Of a DNA stretch of 64,000 bases, positions 9,953-23,399 are shown piece after piece. The stretch lies in NCBI RefSeq assembly GCF_001039355.2, contig NW_019775661.1, positions 56,108 through 120,107 on the forward strand, in the 5' to 3' direction. The DNA comes from Lingula anatina (lineage: Eukaryota; Brachiopoda; Lingulata; Lingulida; Lingulidae). The notes under the pieces were generated by a model. It ran no database searches, had not been told where the DNA came from, and saw only the letters and a program-made list of their open reading frames with translations. The first letter of the stretch is position 1, and the number at the start of each line of letters is the position of its first letter. The translations under genes were made by a program, and so were the position numbers.

Positions 9953-10740
9953 TTGTATAACGCTGACATTTTAGTAGTTAATAAGTAACAGATTAAAGAT
10001 GGTAATGTCTCATATACCGGGTATTGTAAAAGAACAGGCTAAGAAATCAATGGTATCATTATTCAAACCTACATCCGCCACTTCAACAAATACTGCAGGT
10101 ATAATTTCTTTGTTTTCCTCCTTGAGCTCTTTTTAAAATTGCATTAAATTAGCTAAGTAGTTTCGACTTTTGGTTTTTCTTTTATTTTTTAAAAGTTTAA
10201 TATCTTAATATCGTTAGAAAATTGAAATATGTTATTGTTTCCTATCGGTTTGGTCTGCAGTTTTAATGGATGTGAATTTTGGTTTAGAAATGATAAAACC
10301 CAAGTAATTTGTCTAATTTTTCATAATTTTTCCCATCGAAAAAACAAACAATCCTAAATAGAATCCGCAGTTTATTACATAACGCATAAAGTGCATTAAA
10401 AGGAAATGCCATAACCTTGGAGGATCTTTAACATTGGTAAGACAAGGGGAACAAAATAAAAAAATCCGAGCCAACCGGGCGAAATTTTTACTAAAATATT
10501 TAGGAAATATGGATGTAAAAATTACTTCGTTTTTTCACATTTCATTCGGTATGTTGTTTTTGTGGTGTGAGAAGGACACGTGTGTACCCCTGTGCAAGAA
10601 GTGGTGCCTGTTACCCGTCCCACTCCTCCCACCTTACTGCATTGAAAAGTTCATACCGCACAATAACTGACAGAATGCAGAAGCAGATAGGAAAACTGTT
10701 ATAAGTAGCAGTAATTTCTGCCTATTAAGATATGACATTT

Positions 10741-11434
10741 GCCTCCCTCATTTACGTATACACTGTAAAAACAGTGTTTAGCTCTGAGACACATTTCTAA
10801 GCGCCTGTTTTGTCTCATTTTTTCCACGCGTTTAGCCTATTAATATGTTACACGCTTTGACGTGCTTGACGCCTGATAAATGTAGGGTGTATTTGTTTAA
10901 CTTTAAGATTGTAACCTTTTTAACCTGTCATTCTCTCTCTCTCACACACACATACACACACACACGCGCGCGCGCGAAGTCACGGTCACCTTTAACTGCT
11001 ATAGCTATCTCTATCTATAACAGGGTACCGTGAACTGTCGACATAGTTGATTCACACCATCAACTTTACAGCGGGACTTATTCATCCTTGTGTTACCTGA
11101 CCTTGCGAGGAAGTTAATTGGAATATATTTCTGAAAAACAAGTTAGGAAAATTCACTACTTTACTAAAGACAAGAAACAACTATCAGTTTTACTTTAAAA
11201 CATTTTTTTCATATTTTGATAAAATACATTAAGGTATTGATGTTCATTTATTTTTTCCGGAAGTAATGAACAATAGAACATCAGGATGATGGTGGGGTAT
11301 TCATTATAATGGTTTATTTAAGCTTTCATCACATGCTGGTTATTTTGGTAACGATAGTCCGAATATTTGTCACCGCGCTAACCCAAGCCCATTTTGGAAT
11401 TAACCGCTAACTGTAGTTCATACAGCATAAGACG
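10741..11434. other. Single-copy spacer with CT/CA/CG microsatellite
   Basis: Similarity to the array ends near 10730. This stretch has a compound CT, CA and CG dinucleotide tract at about 10932-10976 and no reading frame that looks like an exon. I see no gene or recognisable regulatory element. Confidence 0.5.
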
Positions 11435-12285
11435 TGTTTTGGTGATTAATAAAAAAGTTTTCAAAACATTAAATAATGTTTTTCCAGAATGTTATAAAAC
11501 GCTTATAAAACTGCAAGGGCATCATTTTGCATGGAGTTAAAAACACCCATAACGTTACCATGACGTTATTCTATACCATCACCATCATGTAACCAGCTGA
11601 TAACGTCGTGAAAACGTTATTTGTTATTTGGATTATTACTTAATAGGCCTATTTTAAATAATCACACGTTACTGCAAGGAAGGACACAACGCGTTCGAGC
11701 AGGCTGCTTCTCGCCTCCAACAGCCCCATATGTTTACAAGGGGAAGTGTTAAGCAAAATTGTTGAGTCTTGTAATAAACTTGTTATGGGATCGTATATAT
11801 GGGATTGTGAAGCATTTTTTTCTGTGACGAGCTTGAAAAGCTAAACATGTTGTTTAGCAGCTCCACGCGTTAAGGAATTCCACACCTATAGCAGCTCCAT
11901 ATGTTTAGCAGNTGTTTTGGTGATTAATAAAAAAGTTTTCAAAACATTAAATAATGTTTTTCCAGAATGTTATAAAACGCTTATAAAACTGCAAGGGCAT
12001 CATTTTGCATGGAGTTAAAAACACCCATAACGTTACCATGACGTTATTCTATACCATCACCATCATGTAACCAGCTGATAACGTCGTGAAAACGTTATTT
12101 GTTATTTGGATTATTACTTAATAGGCCTATTTTAAATAATCACACGTTACTGCAAGGAAGGACACAACGCGTTCGAGCAGGCTGCTTCTCGCCTCCAACA
12201 GCCCCATATGTTTACAAGGGGAAGTGTTAAGCAAAATTGTTGAGTCTTGTAATAAACTTGTTATGGGATCGTATATATGGGATTG
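11435..12285. repeat. Exact 373-bp direct duplication beside an N (probable assembly artefact)
   Basis: Bases 11435-11807 and 11913-12285 read as identical throughout, offset by 478. The second copy starts directly after the only ambiguous base I saw in the window (N at 11912). A perfect duplicate abutting a one-base gap is the usual mark of two overlapping contig ends or alleles laid end to end instead of merged. If so, about 478 bases here are false and copy D lies closer to the array than it appears. Confidence 0.85.
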
Positions 12286-13139
12286 CGGCTGATTCACCTC
12301 CATAAAATAATGCTATTTTTATCACTTTTTATCACTTTGGCGAAGCGAAATCAAAATATTTACGCACGGATCTGACCAGATTCTAATTTTGATCTTTCGT
12401 CTTCTGATGATTACATTTACCACAAGTCTTAAATACATTAGAAATACCCAGGAGGCTTATAAAAATAGGAGGCGGACGAAAGGGAGAGAATCAGTAACTT
12501 AAAGTAAATCTTAGATAAAGAAGAGTTACCATCAGACATTATATTGTATATTACATAAAGTAAAGAATTATTATTCTACCCAGTAGTTTATTTCATAGTA
12601 TTAAGAATCCATGTTCACTCACTATCTACTGTAGTTGCCAGTCTCAGGCATGATCTTTTAAGATTAATATTCTCAGACAAGATATCAAAAGTTAAGTGTT
12701 AAATTAAAACATTTTACTCTAGAGTAGATATGATCTGAAGTCTGACTAAGTTCTACAGGAACATTTGATTTTATTATAGGTGTTCATGACCTGGACACAA
12801 TGGACAGGGGTTCCTAATTATTTGTTGCTTTATGTGTGTAAATACGCTTCTTAATTTGCATCACAGATGGTCTTGCCTTTTCTAATTGTAGTCCTGCTGA
12901 AAAGTAATATAGCGAAGGTTGTATGTATAGGCCTAAATGTTAAAAATGGTCTAACGCACACAATGCATTTGATTTTCTCTTAAAAATAGTCATAACCTCT
13001 CCAAAGCAAGTTGCGAAAAATCTTATAGCCTATAGCTAATCAATCCTATCGAACTTAATTACATCTATCAAAACACAAGTTGTTTTTCAATAAAATTAGA
13101 ATCGCATCCACTCTCCTGTTATGCTGAGGTGAAAAATAT
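12286..13139 (-). pseudogene. Copy D: decayed relic of the array gene
   Basis: The stretch 12286-12620 matches the gene B region from the start of exon 3 through intron 2 (8850-9180). It retains only the first four codons of exon 3 (GTG AAT CAG CCG). Exon 2 is almost wholly gone: the donor-side landmark TTCACTCAC at about 12613 is followed by unrelated sequence, then by intron 1-like sequence near 12675. The exon 1 relic (13116-13139) has lost its start codon (ATG to ATA at 13137-13139), has a one-base deletion, and its donor GT has become GA. Exons 4 and 5 are absent. A TATAAAA box survives at 13229-13235 and a kappaB-like GGGGATTTTT at 13329-13338. The copy cannot encode the protein. Confidence 0.75.
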
Positions 13140-13546
13140 TTTGTTATTCTTCGCAGTGAACTGTCATATCATATAGATGACTTCTATCATAATTTATTCA
13201 TTTTAACGATTTGATTTCCTTCTTACCCTTTTATACTTTTGTTGCACATCCTAGATGCTATTTTGATCTCAACCAAAATATAAGAATATTTTACATCTAA
13301 TTTATACATCTTATCGTAACAATAAAATGGGGATTTTTAGCCTTGACGTACATGTATCCTGTAACGTTGATATAACAGTAGTTAATAAGTAACAGATTCA
13401 AGGTGGTAACGTGTTATATACTGCATACGCACAGGTATTAATATCACAGATAGGAGTATTTAAACTTAGCTGAACAGACACTGGTAAGTCAATTCCTTTG
13501 TGCTTTTCTCCTTGTAACTTTTCTAAGATTGCAGCAAAATAGTTTC

Positions 13547-13590
<44 letters not shown>

Positions 13591-14290
13591 CATATATTTT
13601 CATTTTGATTTCTGATGGTAAATTGAATACGTCAGGATGTAGACGTAGGTTTCTAAAGGCAAATTTGTCAAAGCTTAATTAGCTTGTATTACTTTTCAGC
13701 TGGGCATTTTTACAAATCGCAACCTTCGCCATATGACTTTTCAGCAGGACATTTTTACAAAACGCAACAATCGCAGGTGCAGTGTGAGGATTTATTGTCT
13801 GATTAATTAACCGTTTAGTTTCTTTTCACGACAAGCAGAGTACAGGAGGAAACAACATAACCCAGGCAGATCCAGCACTATGCCAAGACAGTGCACAAAG
13901 ATAAGGGGAAAACCTGACCGAATCGAGGCAAATATTCAAGAATAAAGATGTTAATTTTACGATAATATGCGTGAAACTGGGATTTAAAAAATTGCATGGT
14001 TTGTTCTCTGTGTATAGCTAGCAAAAGGAGGCCAAACCACACATTTTTATCATTGTGCCCTGCAAATTACAGTGACATTGTCCACATGCAACTACGAGGC
14101 AAATTTTCTATACCAGTGCCCCCTCATCCCAAATCCTGTATCCACTAGTGTAATAGTACCTACCATCAAATTTATATAGGTCCTCGTCCGTTGAATAACA
14201 TATAGGAAGGGAAAAGAGGAAGAAGTGGTTACCCCCGAAGTTAAGGTGGTCTGCTGCCTCCTCCCCCCCCCCCCCCCCCCTTGATCCATT
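13140..14290. other. Former 5' flank of copy D, with T42 and C18 tracts
   Basis: This is diverged array spacer: the TATA region, a long T tract (13549-13590), and a sub-repeat block near 13850 (CATAACCCAGGCAGATC) can be matched to the intact units. It ends at a run of 18 C residues (14263-14280). There is no coding potential. Confidence 0.55.
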
Positions 14291-14936
14291 ACTGCATGAC
14301 CTTACTGCACTGAAAAGTGTATATTGTAAATATGGTAGTAGAGGCAGATCCTTGTTCGTAGTTTGGTCAGTATAACATATGTAACATTTACCATCTTTTC
14401 TTTTTCACAGAATGAATCATGAAGTTAGTGTTATATTTGGGCATATTTCCCGTTTTTTAACAATCTGTTTTATGATTGTAACGAAAATAAAAGCCTTATG
14501 TCTTGAGGTCCAATAAAGCTTAATAGTCTATAATATATAAGTTGTATAACTCATAAGCAGGAAATTGATCTGAGAAGAGATCACAAAAAATGAAAATAAA
14601 ATAAAATAAACACTGGTACATGTAGCTTAGAAGGTTCATGTCCTTTTGAAAATGAGACATAGAGAAATAGTGTTAATTGAACTTCTATTACTTGCAAATA
14701 GCACCGATCAGACAAAAATAGAATAGCAAAATAAGTTGGTGGTGACAGTGAGTCAATGTCCTGCGGGCCTGAGTATCCTGGGTTTTGTAAACTTGGTGTT
14801 ATTGGCAATGCGCCTTATCATCCTCCAATGCTTTAGAGAAGTCAAGATGTCTAGACATTTTTACTCAACTACCGCAATTATTAGTCCGATTTTTATCCTA
14901 ATGCCTGTGAATGGTGCACTTGAGGATCTCATGCAC

Positions 14937-15007
<71 letters not shown>

Positions 15008-17823
15008 TAACACAATTTCAGTCCATACACGATGGATAAATTATCGAACGAAAGAAGCAAAGAATAATGCTTCAGAGAAATTTAGCAAAATATTGGTTGC
15101 TGAGGGGGCGCTGTTATTATTGCTATCGAAATATGATATGAAAAGTAATCGTTATAAAGTCATGATCAGCAGTAAGATTTCATTCAAACTAATTCACGTT
15201 CAAGCTAGTTTTATTCTTTATGTTCTAGTTTAGATGCGTAAGAAAAAATATACCTCATATGGGGCACCGGTTCATTGCGGTGATTAACTTTTTTCAATTA
15301 TAAAAATCGAATATTTCCGGGAGGTTATTCAATTTTGATTCTTATCCTGTTAATCATCCTACATTATCAATTGATATACCCAGTGCCCCCCAGCTATAGA
15401 TATCCGCAGAATACGGGTGCTGTCAACAAACCCATCAGGGATACGCCATGTGTTTTGATGAGATACAGGGAGAGAACATTTGGCTAATTTCATAATTACT
15501 CTGGCGCGAGGCAGTCGCATAACCTGTTTGGGGTCGGAGATAGAAGAATATACAGATTGTCAAAATTGATAGCTTACCGGAGAAGAATGTCCGTTAGAAT
15601 AATTCGGCTCAGCTGGGTTTCCTAGATAATAAGTTGGAAATGGATCTCTCGTTTATTAATTGACTTAGCCCAATTAATTACTGTTAATCTTATCATCATG
15701 ATGGCGAATCGGCATTTGAAGGGTAACCATCACGCTGATAGCATGGAGCGCACCGCACCTGTGCATTCTGAATCTACCCCGGTTTATCTCTCTCTCGCCC
15801 TCTCACCTTTGATTTATTTTTTTTCACTATATCAGAGGTTTCATTGATGCTACGTTATATTAAATGTACTCGTTAGGAGCGAAAAAACGTGCAAAATGAT
15901 AGAAAATTATATTCAAACGGATAACAGTTCAACTTCAATTATCCTACTTAAATCGTACACCATGGATTCCTGTTGTTCCTGAAGAAGTCGGTGGTAAAAA
16001 GGTCAAGCAAAAACTTACTTACAGAGCGCTTTGATACATAACAGTAGTTACAGTCAAGGGCAAGAGGTTTGAGTTGTGCGGAAGGATACCCTGGCGTGAT
16101 TCGGTTCGCTCCTGGGGCTGTAGTAGATATTAGTGCAAATTAACACTTATGTTTCAAATTATGTGTCTATAGCGATGTTGTCTCCCCCGGAAACGCAGGT
16201 TAACACGCAGCAAAATGGGGATGATTGATTATTAAAACATTGTCAGCGCACCATGATTTTTTGAAGGGCACGGCGCAGGGCCCCCTTTTCCCTCCAAAAG
16301 AATTTCTGCGTTTCGGAAGTAGGCGACCGGCACACACAGCGATTAAACCTGTAAACAATTTCCATACGACGTGTGGAACATCCAAGTTTGCGTGTACATA
16401 GAAGCTTTGCTACTTTGGAACAGTTGCGCTGCGTGTATTTCTAGAAATATACAGCTTACTTTACTCCTCTCTGTTTTCATCAGTAAATTTGTAGCATTTT
16501 TGTCGTCCCAATTGGTGTATTCTCAAAGCAAATGCTTGACTGATTTGATGAATGGACCGAGAGATCGATTTCAAACGTCTTTTACTAGCAAATAAATATT
16601 TCAAATGGATACAAAAAACGGTTGGCACTTGCCAGCTCGGTTTTCTGCTGGTCTTTGTATAGTGTTCACCCTTTGAGATGTATGATATCAACGCTCCTGT
16701 TCTTTTCAGATAAAGTTCTTTTTTTCCTGAATGATTATGATCATACCACGTCAAAATGGTGAAGAGTTTTCACATGCTGGGGCCTTCTTCGTAGCATCAT
16801 ATTTCTCTTTCATCTTTTGAATCTTCACTTTTATCTGGAGTCAGCACCTTGTTCGTTTTTCCGTAATTTTGTGTTCAGTGTCGCGATTAACTTTAATTTG
16901 AAGCAATTGCGTGATAATCGTTGAGTTTAATCAAAATCTGACAACTTACATTATCCATCAAGTCTACCTCACGTTGACGTCTATATCACGGTTGAATAGA
17001 ATTGAGATAATACAAATAGTATTCTGTGTTTTGTCCTGTTTGAAACTAATACTACTTTAGAATTCCTCTTTTTTCTGTTGAACTTGTTTCATTTTTTTGT
17101 TCAGTCAAATCAGCAGGTGCAAACGCTTTGTCAGTCTATTGCAAGAATAGATACAGGGAAGCCAAATGAAGGGCTATGTATATTCCTAAGGCACACGATC
17201 TTTTTTTTTTTTTTTACTTCACATTTTTTTTTCAATTTGAATAAAAACAGGATTAACTCTAAAATGTGAGTTCAAACAAAGGTAACGCGGTTTTAACCCT
17301 GAGAAAATAACCTGGAACTGAAAACAAAATAAAATAAACACACATTTATTTTTCGTTTTATTACGGTTTGCAATGCCAAATTGTTATTTATTGAATGTAG
17401 AAATGCAGAGGTTTGATTGAATACCTTTTTTCGTATGAAAGTAATAGTCTTGAAATACAGATACCCGCTTAAATATAATATGTAATGACAACCTAACAAA
17501 ATTTCGTTATTTAAACAGAGTTGTTTGTTGAAATCCTTTATTTGCATGTCTTAAACACAGGTGTTTTCACCATTAATGTTAATACAACTTCGGCTCCAAG
17601 ATGTTATACTCAATAATTGTCCACTGAATATTTCAGGCATCTATTTCTAACGTAATGCATAAAGTAGGAGTGCCATGTGCATTCCTCTCCTGAATTAGAA
17701 AAAAAATAATTACCAATTAAATTTTTGATTGACTGTGATCGAGACTTAATCATGCCGCAATGACATTTATGTGGCAGCTCTGCGCTGTTTTTATATCGAA
17801 AATAAATTTAACATTTGTGTCTA

Positions 17824-17857
<34 letters not shown>

Positions 17858-19640
17858 AGACCAGCACTATAATATTTTAAGGGGTTGATCTTTAATCTTG
17901 GTTTTCTTATTAATTTGAACTGTGTTCTTCCAGTGAATGCCCTTGACTGAACTTTTCTCCAGGGGTCGTCACTTGAGCGAAAAGACGACATGCCCTTTCG
18001 TGAATTCCCGGTGTTTGATATGCTTGCGCCCTGCGGGAAACCCGAATAAAACTTCTTTGAACTATTAGCGGAAGCATAACATTTACTTGTTGTAACTCTA
18101 AAATTAATAACGTATACAAGGTTGCGATTTTTAGAGACGTTATTTATGGGGCTGAGGTGAATTAAGACTAATGGTAGCCTTGTTAATGTGTGTTTTCTCC
18201 CAATTAGCGCATGGTTGTGAAACGTGGAAAAATTCCAGTGTGCTGAGAAGTTGAGAGATGACTTCATTTGCTGCCGGCGGAGTGCTGCGTGAATTATGGA
18301 CCTTCATTAAGTTTGGATCAAATCCTGCTTAAGAACAGCGTGGGGACATGTGCGATTGATTAAATCAAGTGCCTTAAATTGGGAAGTAGACGATTTACGT
18401 CCGCAGTTATACATCAAGTCGGACGTTTCCCTCTTCAACCACAGATGCACTTCGTTGCAGGAACTAATAATGGTCTTACTTTGGTAATAGGAACTAATTT
18501 TTATTTAATCATGGGTTAATTGCCAAAACGGGAGGATCTGTTTCCCAAGTGCCCCTGACTGGGACAGTGTCAGCAAAGTTCGAGGAAGACCATGCCTGTA
18601 TTTGCCCCGTTGATGAAAACCTTTACTCAGCCTTGGCCAGACCAGGCTGGATATTTCCCATGCTTATCTGTTTCCAAATCAGTCCAACTTACAATCATCC
18701 TTTTCATACCTCTGGCTCTCTTTCACTGTGAGTGAATTCCTAATTCTACTTTTCTATAGATATCGTATCTAACAATTTCCCTAAGTTAATTGCTGTATTT
18801 GTTGCGGTAGCTTTGATGTAGGAAGGTAGAATATGGGGACGCTTTCATATCACCCGTCTTCTTGTCTTCAAAGAAGTCTCAATTACCACCACCCCATTGT
18901 TAAAGTTACGTACTTTTAGGAGGCGGCGCGCATGACAATTTATTGGCAATTTGTCTGAATGAATAAACCTTCAGCTGTATTTGATAATAGTTCTCCCGTT
19001 TCTAATCACCTTTACTCATTACACTGTTACGACACTGTCCCAGAAGTGTTCCGCGGTGTGTTATTTATTTGATATTTGTTTCTGAATTGTTGTCAACGTG
19101 TTGTTGAAACAGAAACTGTTTTTGTGTAAACAAAGAGAACGTTCATGAAATCTTTTAAACCTAAAAATTATAAAGTATATTTTTCCTTTTTTAATTGTTT
19201 TTTCTTCTTAATAACCCTATGAACTCATTTTGTAGAGATCCGCCAAAACACATCAGTAAGGAAGATCATGTTTAGTATATTCTATTTATTTTAATCATTA
19301 AAATGTAAATTGAACGTGTTTCTTTCAAGAAAATGGTTTTATTTTATTAACATTCCTTTTTCTGATGGGACTTATATTGTGATTCATGTTCACAATATTG
19401 ATAAAAGATAGCACAATGTCCTTTAGAATTGTGTTTCTGAAACTCTCTTGGCGGATTCTAAAGATAATGCTAAATTGAATAAAAGGGAAAAAAATTATAG
19501 CGTTAAAAAGTACATTTGTCATACAAAGTGACAGACAAATGAATCTTTGGCCATTGATGCAATACTTCTGCAAGCGAATGTCTTTTCATCATTGCCTCTA
19601 ATATTACACAAAAAAACATTCTATGAATTTATTATTTTTT
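14291..19640. other. Gene-free region 3' of Msx; microsatellites and one homeodomain-site cluster
   Basis: No reading frame here has exon-like features. The longest frame (14736-15233) runs through a TC/CA microsatellite (14940-15006), and another (17821-18267, minus) starts beside a TC tract (17825-17855). A less AT-biased stretch at about 15360-16140 carries closely spaced TAAT cores at 15653-15695 (TTTATTAATTGAC, CAATTAATTACTGTTAAT), as in homeobox-bound enhancers. Nothing else is recognisable. Confidence 0.45.
14940..15006. repeat. TC/CA compound microsatellite
   Basis: An unbroken TC dinucleotide run changes to CA at about 14982. It creates the Ser-Leu and His-Thr runs that make a long but false open frame on the plus strand here. 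Confidence 0.9.
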
Positions 19641-19649
19641 CTTCGCGCT

Positions 19650-20560
19650 TTTAAAAAAAATTGGCTGATGAAACCGCGTAGTCGCTCGGTGCACTTTCCG
19701 CCTCTCTGCACCTTGCAGCATCATCTATACAGAAATGGAGTTCCTTGTGGCGTTGTACTGACAGCTCCAAGGGTGCTGGTGTCAGGAAGGCGCTCCCCAC
19801 GGGGGCACGGTCTGCGCCTCAATAAACTTGGCCTAAGCGCGCCTTTCACCTGGCAATCAAGCGGTCCGTGAAGCGTGCGGATTACCCCTATCGGCTAGAT
19901 TGGCCACATAACTTGCAATGAGATAGCAGTCACTGATCTGTTTGTATTTCGCTTCTCTGGCCGATGAGGTTAGTGATGATCTATACTGTTGATGAAGAGA
20001 TCCTACTTCTCTTTCACGGCATAGCATAAATAGCAACATTTAGGGGAAGATTGCCGGCGCATTTGCCGCCCGATTTTCGTTATGCATCGTTCAACCCTTT
20101 GAAATCTGAAGCTGGAAACTTTTAGACACTCTACTGCAGGCTGGCGAAGACGGCGCGATAGCTCGGTGTGTGTGACTGGACTGGGAAGGGGCTGTCTGCT
20201 TCAACAGGCACACTCATTAATTAAAGCGCTGAAACGTTCGCCCTGCTAATTTGTTTATGCAGCAATTACACAGTTATTTGAGGCTGCACACTTATCAATC
20301 AATTAAGATTGATATAAAACGAGTGGGAGACCAGTGGGGATGGGATTGTAAACAATTTGGGAAATGGCTCTGGCGTCTGAGAGCACAAGATTCCGTCCAT
20401 TCCTACATTTCAAAGTCTCTGGAAAAAAGACATAAGCAAATTGACTTGGAAAATTATTGTCAAGTTGAATCAAATCCCACTTCCAATCACAGCCCTGAGC
20501 AACATCACCCCACTGCTCCTTGAACTTTGAAATCACTGCAAAACGATTCAAAAGTATCCA
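19650..20560. promoter_or_regulatory. Candidate cis-regulatory island, GC-richer than its surroundings
   Basis: About 900 bases of balanced, non-repetitive composition sit between AT-rich flanks. Near the right end CATTAATTAAAGCGC (20214-20228) and a forkhead-type TTGTTTATG (about 20251-20259) lie close together, followed by CAATTAC. Short open frames on both strands are not exon-like. Such islands in animal intergenic DNA are often enhancers; the target here would be Msx or a gene to the left. Low certainty without cross-species comparison. Confidence 0.3.
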
Positions 20561-23399
20561 CTAATGGAGATCTTATATTAATTCTCTGATTCCCCAACAA
20601 GCGTCTGCTCAAATTAACCTAACCCTACGCGGAACAAAAACCAGCACTTAGATCTCAGCGATTAGACTTGAAGATTTCCGACCACGCTCGGTTTCTGTGC
20701 ATTTTTTCCTTTACAGCATGATGGGCGAGACCCTACTGCAAACGGTGTAGATCTCTCTGAATTAACACTTACATCTGTTCAACTGGCAAAACCTGAGTTT
20801 TTTCCCGATCCACAGCAATTTTACAGCAATTTGGCTTTCATAATTAAATCAATGCACAGAGCACAAAGGTCCCGCACAGTTTCCCGGCTCCTTGAAAAAA
20901 TGCCTTCCTTTAATTTGTAGTGCATTAACATTTTTTATTTCCTTTTGACGTCGTTTTTCTGAATTTTGGTTGGCTACGAAAACTTTCAACTCAGTGTGAT
21001 ACAATTTTCAGAAAAACATTTCCCCATATATATATACGTTATTGATAGATAATTGTAAAGGAAATATATGTGGGTTCTACTTCAGGCAAATTAATAATCC
21101 GAAAATATACATTTTCCAGATTTCATTATTCTATTTGTTTAACTTATAAGCATATTCTCTGCGAATAATTAAGTCAATATAACTCCAGAAAAATCCCATA
21201 TTTTTATAAATATGTTATAGACAATTAATTAATAACGAATATATGATGTTGTTGTTTAAGGAGTTCTTATTTGCTAGAGCCTGCATCCTGCTAATGAAAT
21301 TAATCGTAGTGCCACCCGGTACTGTTTGCCCTAAAAATGAAATTGAAATATTTAGTAGCGATGTTATGCTTTGCTTCCCACATGCACTACTCATATTTTC
21401 AACACCAGATTGGACCGACTCAATTTAACCATGCGATCTAGTAATTGTCACAAATTAAGCTATTCACTGCTGACAATGTTTGAAATATATTATGAATTAC
21501 TACAAGCTTAGATTTGATTCAACTCACAAAAAATTAACCAAAATGTTTCTTTTTCGTGGTGCACGTGAAGTGAAATAATTATGTTTCCTGGAACATTTAA
21601 ATATGGATGGAGAAATATTCTATTTTTTTTCTTACCTGTAAGTTGAACTGAAGATCCCCACATCTCACTTTTCATATTTTGTGGTGTTGTCTGGGAATCT
21701 TTTCAATAATTCTGCACGACTCCTTTCAATGTCTGTTTCTAATTTCTTTCTTTCTTTTCTTTTTAATTTTGAAATATTATTTATTCATCTTTGCTTATCA
21801 TGTCAACTTACCTAATGCTTAATGGTGTACTCCAGGAAAACCGTAACCAAAGTCAATAGGTGGGAAAAAATTAAAAATTACAAACCCTCTAAATTTCGAT
21901 AAATTATGATCCTAGATTCAAGATTAACTATACCTTTCGCATAAAGATGTCAAACCAACCATTATCTCTGAACGCCTTTTTTCAAATTTTTATTATCAGC
22001 GCAGTGTGCCATTAATTTGAATTCATAAATAAAAAAATACTAAATGCCGTATCGCGTGATTGAGTCGGATTCTGACAAACACAAGATGTCGCAAAACAAT
22101 TGCAAGGTGCTAGAACAAAGGCTGAACATGACACCTGCCTCAGATTGTACCACACTCAAATTTCGGCGATTTTTACCTATTTGTATCGCCAAGTTGGAGT
22201 AAAATGGTCAAAATTGTACACGTTTTTCACTTTTACTCTCAGAAGACTTCGGTCTTTACGCTTCCTTATGTCTGCACAAAGGAACAGTTATAGCAATGTT
22301 TAAAATCAATTTCTGTGATATTTTGCTTGTAGTGCGGTTAATGATCCGTTGACGTAATGCTGGAAGTACAAGTGATAGGGGTTCGCGGCCGAAGTGACAT
22401 TTTTCTGGCAATGGGAAAGTCGTGTATTTTGCACGTGTGTCTAGTTCATATTTAGAGGAAGCCTAATGGAATATTTACCTACGTTTTCAAAATTTAATGA
22501 AGCATATCGCCGTACCATTCTGCCAAAGGAAGTATGTTGGTTGTGTTTTAACTACATGTATTGAAGAAGTCGTGCGTATGGAATTATTTAACAAACGGCT
22601 CGTCATCTGAAAGATTATAAAAATGACGTTATGGGAACATGGCAACCACAATATGACAGTTATAGTGCAAGCCTAAAATTGCTCAAATTATTCCTAAATT
22701 TACTGTTTTTTTAAGATGTGCATACCATATCAATAAGAAAAGGAATTGTGTGAGTGGGACTCAATTATAAAGTATATATCTCGTAAAAAAAAATTGAAAG
22801 ACATTTTAGAGTATGAACATCGGCTTGTAAAACCTGAATTCTTGAACCAGTCTGGAAATTAAACAATGTATATCTAATATCTAAATCAGGCCCTGCAAAT
22901 AAACTTTTCTCTCTCAAATTTTGTGTCGCAGGAAACGTCTTAAAAACTTCAGTTTATAAAGATAAACTTAACGGTGAAATAAGCTGCACCAGCTGTGGTT
23001 CTGACCGAGAAACAAAATAGGGCTACACAGAAATAGACACAGCGCACCATACTGCATAATGTGCAAAAGGTTGGGCACAGATGTCGCTGGTATTAGGAAA
23101 TTGGCACCGTCACTTGAAAAGGTATGCGTCAAAACATTCAGAGGGAGGGTTGAGATTGAGTGGTGTAAAGGGGCAGTAGTTGACACTAATTTAAGCTAAT
23201 TAAACAGTCGAGGGGCACGAAGTCAAAATCTGCCAAATTTGATTGTCCCTAGATGTTTGACGATAGTACACTTTATGCACGTTCCTCCCATTCACTTTCC
23301 TCTCTAATCCGTACATAACGTGTCCAATCATAATTGGAACTTCATAAACATGTTGTATTATAGGTTGTAAAAGACATTTCAGCATATTTAATAATCCAT
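20561..23399. other. AT-rich gene-free stretch
   Basis: No exon-like frame, RNA gene or recognisable mobile element. The part from about 21825 to 22420 has a mixed texture that could be a degenerate dispersed repeat, but I found no terminal repeats. Confidence 0.4.

Noticed and set aside
14736-15233. 165-codon open frame on the plus strand
   Set aside because: It is opened by a TC/CA microsatellite that encodes Ser-Leu and His-Thr runs; there is no domain or splice context.
17821-18267. 148-codon open frame on the minus strand
   Set aside because: Ends in Arg-Glu repeats from a CT microsatellite; the rest shows no domain and a second frame overlaps it.
21825-22420. Possible degenerate dispersed repeat
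   Set aside because: The texture looks repeat-like, but I found no terminal repeats, target duplication or second copy in the window.
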